Assembly: GCF_000210075.1 (NCBI RefSeq)
Contig: NC_021017.1
Coordinates: forward strand, 1,915,133-1,948,296
Direction of reading: 5' to 3'
Source: Bacteroides xylanisolvens XB1A
GTDB taxonomy: Bacteria; Bacteroidota; Bacteroidia; Bacteroidales; Bacteroidaceae
DNA length: 33,164 bases
The notes beneath the pieces were generated by a model, which saw only the letters and a list, made by a program, of their open reading frames with translations, searched no databases and was not told the DNA's origin. The stretch's first letter is position 1. Every line of letters starts with the position of its first letter. A program made the position numbers and the translations under genes. Below, in pieces: positions 6,732 to 15,083 of this stretch.

Positions 6732-8285
6732 ATGACATTTGAAATTGTATTTGTACTATTATCCCTATTAGGAATGGTAGCGGCTTTGGTAGCAGACAAG
6801 ATGCGTCCGGGCATGATACTTTTTTCGGTAGTGGTTTTGTTTCTGTGTGCCGGCATTCTGACTCCTAAAGAAATGCTGGAAGGGTTTAGTAATAAAGGGA
6901 TGATTACCGTTGCTCTGCTGTTTTTGGTGAGTGAAGGTATTCGTCAGTCGGGTACACTGGGACAAGTGATTAAGAAGTTGCTTCCGCAGGGAAAGACAAC
7001 GGTGTTTAAAGCACAGTTGCGTATCTTGCCTTCGGTGGCTTTTATTTCTGCCTTTCTGAATAATACGCCTGTCGTGGTTATTTTTGCCCCGATTATCAAG
7101 CATTGGGCTAAATCGGTGAATCTCCCGGCTACGAAGTTCCTGATTCCTCTTTCTTATGTGACTATTTTGGGAGGTATCTGTACGTTGATCGGTACTTCTA
7201 CTAACCTGGTGGTGCATGGAATGATATTGGAGGCCGGATTTGAAGGCTTCTCCATGTTTGAACTCGGAAAGGTGGGAATATTCATCGCTATTGCCGGAAT
7301 TATTTATATATTTCTTTTTTCCAAGCGTCTTTTGCCGGATGCGCGTCCGGACACGGCTGTGCCGGATGAAGAAGTAGAAGAGGGGGAGAAGTTGCATCGG
7401 GTAGAGGCTGTTTTGGGTGCTCGCTTTCCCGGTATTAATAAAAAGCTGAAAGATTTTAATTTTCAACGTCATTATGGTGCCGAAGTAAAAGAAATCAAAA
7501 CGCGTAATGGACAGCGTTTCGTAACAAATCTGGATGATGTGGTGCTTCACGAAGGAGATACGCTGGTGGTGATGGCTGATGATACATTTATTCCGACATG
7601 GGGTGAATCTTCTGTGTTTGTCTTGTTGACGAACGGAAATGAACCGGATACTACCGGAAAGAAAAAGCGGTGGTTTGCTTTGTTATTGTTGGTTCTGATG
7701 ATTGTCGGCGCAACGGTAGGTGAACTTCCGGTAACAAAGGAGATGTTTCCGGATATCAAGCTGGATATGTTTTTCTTTGTGTCTATCACTACTATTATTA
7801 TGGCATGGACAAATCTGTTCCCTGCCCGTAAATACACTAAATATATTTCGTGGGATATATTGATTACGATTGCCTGTGCGTTTGCTATCAGTAAGGCAAT
7901 GGTGAATTCCGGCGTGGCAGATAGCGTTGCGAAGTTTATTATCGGATTGAGTGATGATTATGGTCCGCACGTATTGCTCGCCATGGTATTTATTATCACG
8001 AATTTGTTTACGGAATTGATTACTAATAATGCAGCAGCGGCTTTGGCTTTTCCTTTGGCATTGTCAATCTCTGCGCAATTAGGGGTAAGTCCGACGCCCT
8101 TCTTTGTGGTGATTTGTATGGCTGCATCTGCCAGCTTCTCAACGCCTATCGGTTATCAAACGAATCTGATTGTGCAAGGTATCGGTAACTATAAGTTTAC
8201 GGATTTTGTACGTATCGGTTTGCCGCTTAATATTATAACTTTCTTAATATCTATTATCCTGATCCCATTGATCTGGAACTTTTAA
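6732..8285 (+). CDS. SLC13/DASS-type permease with an RCK_C domain, probable sulfate importer
   Basis: This 517-aa polytopic inner-membrane transporter belongs to the divalent anion:Na+ symporter (SLC13/ArsB-NhaD) group. About six hydrophobic segments lie on either side of a soluble RCK_C/TrkA_C domain (roughly residues 220-290, EVKEIKTRNGQRF to DTLVVMADDTF). Substrate- and ion-binding hairpins are visible in both halves: FLNNTPVVVIFAP and GTSTNLVVHG first, TELITNNAAAALAFPLAL and STPIGYQTNLIVQG second. It lies between cysQ and cysC in one transcription unit, so sulfate is the natural substrate. Related proteins carry dicarboxylates or other anions, so specificity is inferred from context. The single RCK_C domain may sense a nucleotide or regulate flux. 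Confidence 0.88.
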   Translation: MTFEIVFVLLSLLGMVAALVADKMRPGMILFSVVVLFLCAGILTPKEMLEGFSNKGMITVALLFLVSEGIRQSGTLGQVIKKLLPQGKTTVFKAQLRILPSVAFISAFLNNTPVVVIFAPIIKHWAKSVNLPATKFLIPLSYVTILGGICTLIGTSTNLVVHGMILEAGFEGFSMFELGKVGIFIAIAGIIYIFLFSKRLLPDARPDTAVPDEEVEEGEKLHRVEAVLGARFPGINKKLKDFNFQRHYGAEVKEIKTRNGQRFVTNLDDVVLHEGDTLVVMADDTFIPTWGESSVFVLLTNGNEPDTTGKKKRWFALLLLVLMIVGATVGELPVTKEMFPDIKLDMFFFVSITTIIMAWTNLFPARKYTKYISWDILITIACAFAISKAMVNSGVADSVAKFIIGLSDDYGPHVLLAMVFIITNLFTELITNNAAAALAFPLALSISAQLGVSPTPFFVVICMAASASFSTPIGYQTNLIVQGIGNYKFTDFVRIGLPLNIITFLISIILIPLIWNF

Positions 8286-8300
8286 TAAATAAATCTGTAA

Positions 8301-8909
8301 ATGGAAGAAAAGAACCATATATATCCGATATTTGACCGCATGATGACGCGGCAGGATAAAGAAGAACTTTTAGGGCAACACAGTGTGATGATCTGGTTTA
8401 CCGGATTGAGCGGTTCCGGAAAGAGCACGATTGCTATTGCATTGGAACGTGAACTCCATAAGCGCGGATTGCTTTGCCGTATCTTGGATGGGGATAATAT
8501 CCGTAGTGGAATTAATAATAACCTGGGATTCTCCGAAACGGACCGGGTGGAAAATATTCGTCGTATAGCTGAAGTGTCTAAGCTGTTTTTGGACAGTGGC
8601 ATCATTACGATTGCTGCATTTATCAGCCCTAATAATGATATTCGCGAAATGGCTGCGAATATTATCGGTAAGGATGATTTTCTGGAAGTTTTCGTTAGCA
8701 CTCCGCTGGAGGAGTGTGAGAAACGTGATGTGAAAGGCTTATATGCGAAGGCACGGAAAGGGGAGATTCAGAATTTTACAGGAATTTCCGCACCATTCGA
8801 GGTTCCGGAACATCCGGCTTTGTCACTGGATACTTCCAAATTGACTTTGGAGGAATCGGTGAACCGTTTGTTGGAGCTTGTTTTGCCAAAAGTGAAGAGT
8901 ATAAAATGA
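8301..8909 (+). CDS. cysC: Adenylylsulfate kinase CysC
   Basis: This 202-aa cytoplasmic APS kinase phosphorylates adenylylsulfate with ATP to give PAPS, the universal sulfuryl donor. It shows the P-loop GLSGSGKST (residues 35-43), the APS-binding LDGDNIRSGINNNLGF, the FISPNNDIR segment and ECEKRDVKGLYAKARKGEI of the lid. Length is standard for a stand-alone CysC; it is not fused to CysN as in NodQ-type proteins. It follows the permease by 15 bases. No PAPS reductase (CysH) or sulfite reductase is in the window, so the PAPS made here probably feeds the sulfotransferase at 11454 rather than cysteine synthesis. Confidence 0.96.
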   Translation: MEEKNHIYPIFDRMMTRQDKEELLGQHSVMIWFTGLSGSGKSTIAIALERELHKRGLLCRILDGDNIRSGINNNLGFSETDRVENIRRIAEVSKLFLDSGIITIAAFISPNNDIREMAANIIGKDDFLEVFVSTPLEECEKRDVKGLYAKARKGEIQNFTGISAPFEVPEHPALSLDTSKLTLEESVNRLLELVLPKVKSIK

Positions 8910-8988
8910 AGAATGAGGAATTAGGGATGAAGAATTAGTATGCGGTTATCAGCAAATTCATAATTCGTAATTCATAATTTTAAAAATA
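8910..8988. repeat. AT-rich imperfect repeats in the cysC-cysD gap
   Basis: This 79-base spacer is made of near-repeats: GAATGAGGAATTA and GATGAAGAATTA on the left, AATTCATAATT and AATTCGTAATT on the right. The left and right parts are partly complementary and could form an imperfect hairpin, though pairing is patchy. The other close gaps of the operon are shorter or plain, apart from the related-looking hairpin at 11387-11431. It may influence relative expression of distal genes or be an inserted intergenic repeat. Confidence 0.45.
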
Positions 8989-9897
8989 ATGGAAGAATAT
9001 AAATTAAGCCACTTGAAGGAACTCGAAGCCGAGTCTATTCATATCATCCGCGAGGTGGCGGCGGAATTTGAGAATCCAGTGATGCTTTACAGTATCGGAA
9101 AGGATTCTTCGGTGATGGTACGCTTGGCTGAAAAAGCGTTTTATCCGGGTAAAGTGCCATTCCCATTGATGCACATCGACTCGAAATGGAAATTCAAGGA
9201 GATGATTCAGTTCCGTGATGAATATGCGAAGAAGTACGGATGGAATCTGATTGTGGAAAGTAATATGGAGGCTTTTCATGCAGGGGTAGGACCTTTTACG
9301 CATGGAAGTAAAGTGCATACAGACTTGATGAAGACGCAGGCATTGCTTCATGCGCTGGATAAATATAAGTTTGATGCTGCATTTGGTGGGGCCCGCCGCG
9401 ATGAGGAAAAGTCACGCGCGAAGGAACGTATTTTCTCTTTCCGGGATAAATTTCATCAATGGGACCCGAAAAATCAGCGTCCTGAATTGTGGGATATTTA
9501 TAATGCCCGTGTGCACAAAGGGGAAAGTATCCGTGTATTCCCGATTAGTAACTGGACAGAGTTGGATATCTGGCAGTATATTCGTCTGGAGAATATTCCG
9601 ATTGTTCCGCTTTATTATGCTAAGGAACGTCCGGTGATTAATTTGGATGGTAATATTATTATGGCAGATGATGAGCGTTTGCCTGAAAAGTACCGGGATC
9701 AGATTGAAATGAAGATGGTGCGTTTCCGTACGTTGGGCTGCTGGCCTCTGACTGGGGCGGTGGAAAGTGGAGCTGTTACAATCGAAGAGATTGTGGAAGA
9801 AATGATGACTACCACCAAGAGTGAGCGTACTACCCGTGTGATTGACTTTGACCAGGAGGGTAGTATGGAACAAAAGAAACGTGAAGGATACTTTTAA
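8989..9897 (+). CDS. cysD: Sulfate adenylyltransferase subunit 2 (CysD)
   Basis: This 302-aa catalytic subunit of the heterodimeric ATP sulfurylase joins sulfate to AMP from ATP, giving APS, with the energy cost met by GTP hydrolysis in CysN. It is an N-type PP-loop ATPase of the PAPS-reductase family. The pyrophosphate loop is [10 protein letters not shown] (SIGKDS at residues 35-40), followed by [24 protein letters not shown] (132-147) and the C-terminal [12 protein letters not shown]. Length matches E. coli CysD. It begins 79 bases after cysC, across a repeat-like spacer, and is 12 bases from cysN. All conserved segments are intact. Confidence 0.96.
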   Translation: MEEYKLSHLKELEAESIHIIREVAAEFENPVMLYSIGKDSSVMVRLAEKAFYPGKVPFPLMHIDSKWKFKEMIQFRDEYAKKYGWNLIVESNMEAFHAGVGPFTHGSKVHTDLMKTQALLHALDKYKFDAAFGGARRDEEKSRAKERIFSFRDKFHQWDPKNQRPELWDIYNARVHKGESIRVFPISNWTELDIWQYIRLENIPIVPLYYAKERPVINLDGNIIMADDERLPEKYRDQIEMKMVRFRTLGCWPLTGAVESGAVTIEEIVEEMMTTTKSERTTRVIDFDQEGSMEQKKREGYF

Positions 9898-9909
9898 TTG
9901 TAACTAGTA

Positions 9910-11370
9910 ATGGCAGATAATAAATTAGATATAAAAGCTTTTCTGGACAAGGATGAACAGAAAGACTTATTGAGACTGTTGACGGCGGGTTCGGTGGATG
10001 ACGGAAAATCAACATTGATCGGACGCTTGTTGTTTGACAGTAAGAAATTGTATGAAGATCAACTGGATGCACTGGAACGTGATAGTAAGCGTGTAGGAAA
10101 TGCAGGTGAGCATATCGACTATGCGTTATTGTTGGATGGTTTGAAGGCTGAACGTGAACAGGGAATTACAATTGATGTGGCTTATCGCTATTTTTCTACT
10201 AATGGACGTAAGTTTATCATCGCGGATACTCCGGGGCACGAACAGTACACCCGTAACATGATTACCGGCGGATCTACGGCAAACCTGGCTATCATTTTGG
10301 TGGATGCCCGCACGGGAGTGATTACCCAGACTCGTCGTCACACTTTTCTGGTGTCTTTGCTGGGGATCAAGCATGTGGTATTGGCTGTCAACAAGATGGA
10401 CTTGGTGGACTTCTCGGAAGAGCGTTTTAATGAGATTGTGGCTGACTATAAGAAGTTTGTTACTCCGTTGGGTATTCCGGACGTAAACTGTATTCCTCTT
10501 TCTGCATTGGATGGGGATAATGTGGTGGATAAGTCTGAACGTACTCCGTGGTACAAGGGGATTTCTTTGCTCGATTTCCTTGAAACGGTTCATATCGACA
10601 ATGACCACAACTTTACGGATTTCCGTTTCCCGGTTCAGTATGTGCTTCGTCCGAATCTGGACTTCAGAGGATTCTGCGGTAAAGTGGCATCGGGGATTGT
10701 TCGCAAAGGCGATACAGTGATGGCACTTCCTTCCGGAAAAACTTCTAAGGTGAAGAGCATCGTGATTTATGACGGAGAGTTGGATTATGCCTTCCCACCG
10801 CAGTCTGTGACATTGACGCTGGAAGATGAAATCGACGTGTCACGTGGTGAAATGTTGGTGCATCCTGACAATCTGCCGACTGTGGATCGTAACTTTGAAG
10901 CGATGATGGTTTGGATGGATGAAGAACCGATGGATATTAATAAATCGTTCTTTATTAAACAGACTACCAATTTGAGCCGTACGCGCATCGATACAATAAA
11001 GTACAAGGTGGATGTGAATACAATGGAACATCTGTCTCTGGAGAATGGCCAGTTGACCAAAGAGACTTTGCCTATGCAATTGAATCAGATTGCCCGCGTG
11101 GTATTGACTACGGCTAAAGAGCTGTTCTTTGATCCTTATAAGAAAAATAAATCGTGCGGTTCCTTTATCTTGATCGATCCGATCACCAATAATACTTCTG
11201 CGGTAGGTATGATTATTGACCGGGTGGAAATGAAAGATATGAGCGACACGGAAGATGTGCCGGTATTGGATATGACGAAGCTGGGAATTGCTCCGGAACA
11301 TTATGAAGCGGTAGAAAAAGCAGTGAAGGAGTTGGAACGCCAGGGCTTGGCCGTACGACTAATAAAATAG
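9910..11370 (+). CDS. cysN: Sulfate adenylyltransferase subunit 1, GTPase CysN
   Basis: This 486-aa translation-factor-like GTPase is the regulatory subunit of ATP sulfurylase. It shows G1 as GSVDDGKS (residues 27-34), the switch I segment REQGITIDV (82-90), G3 DTPGHEQ (106-112) and G4 NKMD (161-164). EF-Tu-like beta-barrel domains follow from about 235. There is no C-terminal APS kinase fusion, consistent with the separate cysC upstream. It lies 12 bases after cysD and is followed by a hairpin-bearing spacer before the sulfotransferase. Activity should depend on CysD. Confidence 0.96.
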   Translation: MADNKLDIKAFLDKDEQKDLLRLLTAGSVDDGKSTLIGRLLFDSKKLYEDQLDALERDSKRVGNAGEHIDYALLLDGLKAEREQGITIDVAYRYFSTNGRKFIIADTPGHEQYTRNMITGGSTANLAIILVDARTGVITQTRRHTFLVSLLGIKHVVLAVNKMDLVDFSEERFNEIVADYKKFVTPLGIPDVNCIPLSALDGDNVVDKSERTPWYKGISLLDFLETVHIDNDHNFTDFRFPVQYVLRPNLDFRGFCGKVASGIVRKGDTVMALPSGKTSKVKSIVIYDGELDYAFPPQSVTLTLEDEIDVSRGEMLVHPDNLPTVDRNFEAMMVWMDEEPMDINKSFFIKQTTNLSRTRIDTIKYKVDVNTMEHLSLENGQLTKETLPMQLNQIARVVLTTAKELFFDPYKKNKSCGSFILIDPITNNTSAVGMIIDRVEMKDMSDTEDVPVLDMTKLGIAPEHYEAVEKAVKELERQGLAVRLIK

Positions 11371-11386
11371 ATTGTTAAACAATAAT

Positions 11387-11431
11387 TTGGAAGTTGGAAA
11401 TGATGGTTGTACTGTCATTTCTAATTTTCGA
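11387..11431 (+). repeat. Wobble-rich hairpin between cysN and the sulfotransferase gene
   Basis: The arms 11387-11403 and 11415-11431 form a 17-bp stem with four G-U pairs and no mismatch around an 11-base loop. The wobble pairs work only in plus-strand RNA, so this is more likely an mRNA structure than a DNA-binding dyad. It ends 22 bases before the GTG start and has no clean T run, though AT-rich repeats (TTTTTAATT twice) follow. It may slow decay, process the message or set sulfotransferase expression. Confidence 0.6.
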
Positions 11432-11453
11432 TTTTTAATTTTTAATTAATAAA

Positions 11454-12560
11454 GTGGGATTACTCGAATTTAATAAACTTCCGATTAATACATTGGTAGG
11501 TGCCGACTGGAAGACATTCAAGGCTATTACTGCCGGTCGTGAAATTGATGCAGCCTACAAGGGGAAATATCGATTGACCAAGGCTGTGTGTCGCTTGCTT
11601 TCTCCATTGGCGTCATTGCAGGACAAGCGTTACGAGAAACTGCTCGCTAATCAGCCGTTGGAGCATGACCCGGTATTTATCCTGGGACACTGGCGAAGCG
11701 GAACTACGTTCGTACATAATGTATTCTCTTGTGATAAGCATTTTGGGTATAATACTACTTATCAGACTGTATTCCCTCATCTGATGATGTGGGGACAACC
11801 TTTCTTCAAAAAGAATATGAGTTGGCTGATGCCGGATAAGCGTCCGACGGATAATATGGAACTGGCAGTGGATCTTCCCCAGGAAGAGGAGTTTGCTTTG
11901 TCGAACATGATGCCTTATACCTATTATAATTTCTGGTTTCTGCCGAAGTATCAGCAGGAGTACGCTGATAAATATCTTTTGTTTGATGACATAACGGATG
12001 CCGAATTGAAGGTGTTTGAAGAGGTGTTCACTAAATTGATTAAGATTTCTTTGTGGAATACTCACGGTACTCAATTTCTTAGTAAGAACCCACCGCATAC
12101 CGGAAGGGTGAAGGAATTGGTGAAAATGTTCCCGAATGCTAAGTTTATCTACCTGGTGCGTAACCCGTATACTGTATTCGAATCTACACGCAGTTTCTTT
12201 ACAAATACGATTCAACCGTTGAAATTGCAGGATGTCAGCAATGAACAATTGGAGGAAAATATCCTTTCTATCTATGCAAAGCTTTATCATAAATATGAAT
12301 CGGATAAGAAGTTTATTCCGGAAGGTAACCTGATGGAAGTGAAATTTGAAGATTTCGAAGCGGATGCGATGGGTATGACGGAAACTATTTATAAGTCTCT
12401 TTCTATCCCCGGATTTGCTGAAGCACGTAACGATATAGAAAAATACGTGGGCGGAAAGAAGGGATATAAGAAGAATAAATATAAATATGATGACCGTACG
12501 ATTCAATTGGTAGAAAAGAACTGGGATTTTGCTTTGAAACAATGGGATTATAAATTATAA
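11454..12560 (+). CDS. PAPS-dependent sulfotransferase (Sulfotransfer_3 family)
   Basis: This 368-aa protein transfers the sulfuryl group from PAPS to an acceptor hydroxyl or amine. The 5'-phosphosulfate loop is FILGHWRSGTTFVHN (GHWRSGTT at residues 78-85). The 3'-phosphate-binding region is FIYLVRNPYTVFESTRSFF (Arg236 and Ser244), and a conserved LSKNPPHTGRV lies at 209-219. The C-terminal KKGYKKNKYKYDD could complete nucleotide binding. There is no signal peptide or clear membrane span, so it acts in the cytoplasm. The start is GTG at 11454; no suitable ATG is nearby. From memory, Bacteroides sulfotransferases next to cysCDN have been reported to sulfonate cholesterol and other steroids; identity with those enzymes is not shown here. 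Sphingolipid or glycan acceptors remain possible. Confidence 0.9.
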   Translation: MGLLEFNKLPINTLVGADWKTFKAITAGREIDAAYKGKYRLTKAVCRLLSPLASLQDKRYEKLLANQPLEHDPVFILGHWRSGTTFVHNVFSCDKHFGYNTTYQTVFPHLMMWGQPFFKKNMSWLMPDKRPTDNMELAVDLPQEEEFALSNMMPYTYYNFWFLPKYQQEYADKYLLFDDITDAELKVFEEVFTKLIKISLWNTHGTQFLSKNPPHTGRVKELVKMFPNAKFIYLVRNPYTVFESTRSFFTNTIQPLKLQDVSNEQLEENILSIYAKLYHKYESDKKFIPEGNLMEVKFEDFEADAMGMTETIYKSLSIPGFAEARNDIEKYVGGKKGYKKNKYKYDDRTIQLVEKNWDFALKQWDYKL

Positions 12561-12585
12561 GAAGAAAAAGAAAGGAAAAGTATTG

Positions 12586-13554
12586 ATGATTCAGAAAAGC
12601 ATTCATCGCCTGTTGATGACAGGTTTCGTTGCATTTATTTCTTCCTTGTCTTTGATGGCGCAACATAAAGTTGAGGTAGTTCCTTTCGGGGACATGAATC
12701 AATGGGTGGACCGTCAGATAAAGGAGTCGAGCATTATTGGCGGGAATACTAAGAATGTATATGCGATAGGGCCGACGTCAGTGATCAAGGGGGATCAGGT
12801 TTATAAGAATATGGGCGGATCGCCTTGGGCTACTTCGAATGTGATGGCGAAAGTGGCCGGTATTACGAAAACTAATACTTCGGTCTTTCCGGAGAAGAGG
12901 GGAGATGGATACTGTGCCCGTTTGGATACACGCATGGAAAGTGTGAAAGTGCTGGGATTGGTTAATATTACAGTGTTGGCGGCAGGGTCTATCTTTACCG
13001 GTTCGGTGCATGAGCCGATTAAGGGCACTAAAAATCCGCAGAAAATGCTGCAGACGGGTATTCCGTTTACAAAAAAACCGGTTGCTCTTCAGTTTGATTA
13101 CAAGGTGAAGATGTCTGACCGGGAGAATCGTATTCGTGCTACCGGTTTCAGTAAGATTACGGATGTGCCCGGAAAAGATTATCCGGCAGCTATCCTGTTG
13201 CTGCAAAAACGTTGGGAAGATGCCAATGGAAATGTGTATGCGAAACGGATAGGGACAATGGTGACTTATTATTATCACTCTACGGACTGGAAAAATAATG
13301 TGACTTATGAGATTATGTATGGTGATATAACGAATCGTCCGGAATACAAGGCGCACATGATGCGTCTGCAAGCAACCGAAAGTTATACGGTGAACAGCAA
13401 GGGTGAAAGCGTGCCTATCCACGAAGTGGCCTGGGGAGATGAAAATGATGTTCCGACTCATATGTATATTCAATTTACATCCAGTCATGGAGGAGCTTAT
13501 ATCGGTTCTCCGGGAAATACATTATGGGTTGACAATGTAAAACTGGTATATTAA
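12586..13554 (+). CDS. Secreted PCMD-domain protein of the sulfonation operon
   Basis: This 322-aa protein begins with a type I signal peptide (hydrophobic core MTGFVAFISSLSLMA, cleavage near residue 25), so it is exported. The mature part resembles the PCMD (putative carbohydrate metabolism domain, PF13201) proteins of Bacteroidota, with a beta-rich galactose-binding-like fold inferred. Diagnostic stretches are RGDGYCARLDTR, the FTKKPVALQFDYK core and the closing LWVDNVKLVY. The ATG at 12586 is preferred to the TTG three bases upstream. It follows the sulfotransferase by 25 bases and precedes a strong terminator, so it is the last gene of the operon. No catalytic residues are recognisable. 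A role in binding or handling the acceptor or the sulfonated product is inference. Confidence 0.8.
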   Translation: MIQKSIHRLLMTGFVAFISSLSLMAQHKVEVVPFGDMNQWVDRQIKESSIIGGNTKNVYAIGPTSVIKGDQVYKNMGGSPWATSNVMAKVAGITKTNTSVFPEKRGDGYCARLDTRMESVKVLGLVNITVLAAGSIFTGSVHEPIKGTKNPQKMLQTGIPFTKKPVALQFDYKVKMSDRENRIRATGFSKITDVPGKDYPAAILLLQKRWEDANGNVYAKRIGTMVTYYYHSTDWKNNVTYEIMYGDITNRPEYKAHMMRLQATESYTVNSKGESVPIHEVAWGDENDVPTHMYIQFTSSHGGAYIGSPGNTLWVDNVKLVY

Positions 13555-13575
13555 CAAAGTATATAGACAAAGAAG

Positions 13576-13616
13576 AAAAATAGTCAGTGATATTATTTAT
13601 CATTGACTATTTTTTT
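13576..13616 (+). terminator. Strong intrinsic terminator of the sulfonation operon
   Basis: A 17-bp stem (13576-13592 with 13598-13614, one G-U pair) around loop TTATT ends in a run of T residues to 13616. It closes the seven-gene operon. Confidence 0.9.
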
Positions 13617-13869
13617 GTTTTAATTCTTTTGTCACAAACCCTTTCAGATGCCTTTTGGAGTTATCTAAGACTTTTATCGCTCTATAAAAATCTATGAATG
13701 AATGAAAATTTACGTGTTTTTTTGTTTGTGTTATATTAAATATCTATATTTGCACTAAATTTAGAAAGAAGAATGACGTTTATTGTCTCTTAGTCAGGTG
13801 TAGAACATTTGGGTTGTGTATCTATCCTGTAAGACAATTGAAATATATTATTTACTAAAATAAATTGAG
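13617..13869 (+). promoter_or_regulatory. Promoter and leader region of the OmpA-family gene
   Basis: The promoter is TTTG (13721-13724), 20 bp, TATATTTG (13745-13752), an excellent match to the Bacteroidota consensus. The start near 13759 leaves a leader of about 110 bases. The 100 bases between the previous terminator and the -33 box hold nothing I recognise. The strong promoter and long leader fit a highly expressed outer-membrane protein. Confidence 0.75.
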
Positions 13870-15009
13870 ATGAAAAAGGGTTTATTGTTTATTTTATTGG
13901 CAGCAGCATCTGTATGTTTGCCTGCACAAGAAAAAGAAAATGCAGCAAAGAGTTATAGAGTGGAAACTAACCGCTTTGGTGCTAACTGGTTTATTAGTGG
14001 TGGCGTTGGCGCACAAATGTATTTTGGCGACAATGATGGTAAAGCCGACTTCGGAAAACGTCTTGCTCCGGCACTTGACATTGCTGTAGGTAAGTGGTTT
14101 ACTCCAGGTATCGGATTACGCGTGGCTTACAACGGTCTTCAGGCTAAAGGTGCTACTCCTTATGCTAACGGTCCGCTTGTAGACGGAGGACAGTACTCTA
14201 ATGGTTACTACAAAGAAAAATGGAATGTTGTTAACCTTCACGGAGACGTATTGTTGAACCTTACCAATATGTTCTGTGGTTATAAAGAAGATCGTCTGTA
14301 CTCATTCATTCCTTATGTAGGTGCTGGATTCGTACACACAGGTAAAGGTCCGGGTTATGATGAACTGGGTATCAATGCCGGTTTGATCAACCGCTTCCGT
14401 CTGTCTTCAGCTTTGGATCTTAACGTTGAATTGCGCGGACTTTTGATGAAAGGCGCATTTGGTAACTCAGGTCCTGAAGGATTGGCTGGTCTGACTGTAG
14501 GTGTTACTTACAAGTTCAAGAAACGTGGTTGGGATGCTGTTCCTACTGTACCGATGGTTCCGGAAAGTCAGTTGAACGACATGAGAGACAGAGTAAACGC
14601 TCTGAAGGGTGAAAACGAATCTTTGAAACGTGACTTGGTTGAAGCACGTAACAAAAAACCGGAAGTGATCGTTAAGAAAGAAGCTGGTTTCATTCCACGT
14701 TACGTTGTTGTATTTAATATTGGAAAGAGCAACATCAGCAAGAGAGAGTATATGAATATCGAAGCTATGGCTAAAGGTATCAAAGCAACTGATAAAGTAT
14801 TTACTGTAACAGGTTATGCTGATAAAGGTACTGGTTCTGCTGAATATAACATGAAATTGAGTAAGAAGAGAGCTGAAGCAGTTCGTGACTTGATGGTTAA
14901 TGAATTCGGCGTTCCTGCTTCTCAGTTGAAAGTTGATTACAAGGGTGGCGTAGGCAACATGTTCTATGATGATGCTAAGTTAAGCCGTGTAGCTATTGTT
15001 GAAGAATAA
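13870..15009 (+). CDS. OmpA-family outer-membrane protein
   Basis: This 379-aa protein is likely an abundant outer-membrane beta-barrel that tethers the membrane to peptidoglycan. A signal peptide (MKKGLLFILLAAASVCLPA, cleavage near residue 19) leads into an N-terminal barrel of roughly residues 30-215 (GGVGAQMYFGDNDG, AVGKWFTPGIGLRVAYNG, GVTYKFKKRGW). A heptad-rich coiled-coil linker follows at about 233-262 (LNDMRDRVNALKGENESL). The C-terminal OmpA-like domain (about 275-379) has the expected TGYAD aspartate and the NMKLSKKRAEAVRD motif whose Asp/Arg pair binds meso-diaminopimelate. It is single-gene, with a strong promoter and terminator. It resembles the major OmpA-type proteins of Bacteroides. 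Confidence 0.92.
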   Translation: MKKGLLFILLAAASVCLPAQEKENAAKSYRVETNRFGANWFISGGVGAQMYFGDNDGKADFGKRLAPALDIAVGKWFTPGIGLRVAYNGLQAKGATPYANGPLVDGGQYSNGYYKEKWNVVNLHGDVLLNLTNMFCGYKEDRLYSFIPYVGAGFVHTGKGPGYDELGINAGLINRFRLSSALDLNVELRGLLMKGAFGNSGPEGLAGLTVGVTYKFKKRGWDAVPTVPMVPESQLNDMRDRVNALKGENESLKRDLVEARNKKPEVIVKKEAGFIPRYVVVFNIGKSNISKREYMNIEAMAKGIKATDKVFTVTGYADKGTGSAEYNMKLSKKRAEAVRDLMVNEFGVPASQLKVDYKGGVGNMFYDDAKLSRVAIVEE

Positions 15010-15036
15010 TATACATTTTAAATAATAGAATAAAAG

Positions 15037-15068
15037 AGACGTTTCCTTTCACAGGAAGCGTCTTTTTT
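15037..15068 (+). terminator. Intrinsic terminator of the OmpA-family gene
   Basis: AGACGTTTCC (15037-15046) pairs with GGAAGCGTCT (15054-15063), one wobble, loop TTTCACA, followed by six T residues. It abuts the ruvX promoter. Confidence 0.9.
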
Positions 15069-15069
15069 G

Positions 15070-15077
15070 TATTTTTG
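15070..15077 (+). promoter_or_regulatory. -7 promoter element directly upstream of ruvX/yqgF
   Basis: TATTTTTG matches TAnnTTTG, with TTTC 19 bp upstream (15047-15050) as a near -33 box inside the terminator hairpin. The expected start of transcription coincides with or lies within a few bases of the ATG at 15084, so the message may be leaderless. Confidence 0.6.
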
Positions 15078-15083
15078 TACCCC

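Noticed and set aside
6768..7550. Long minus-strand frame opposite the permease gene
   Set aside because: Its product is rich in His, Arg and Gln with no domain, as expected from the shadow of a membrane-protein gene.
11613..12542. 309-codon minus-strand frame opposite the sulfotransferase gene
   Set aside because: It lies wholly within a gene with strong motifs, has no promoter and its composition is typical of an antisense shadow.
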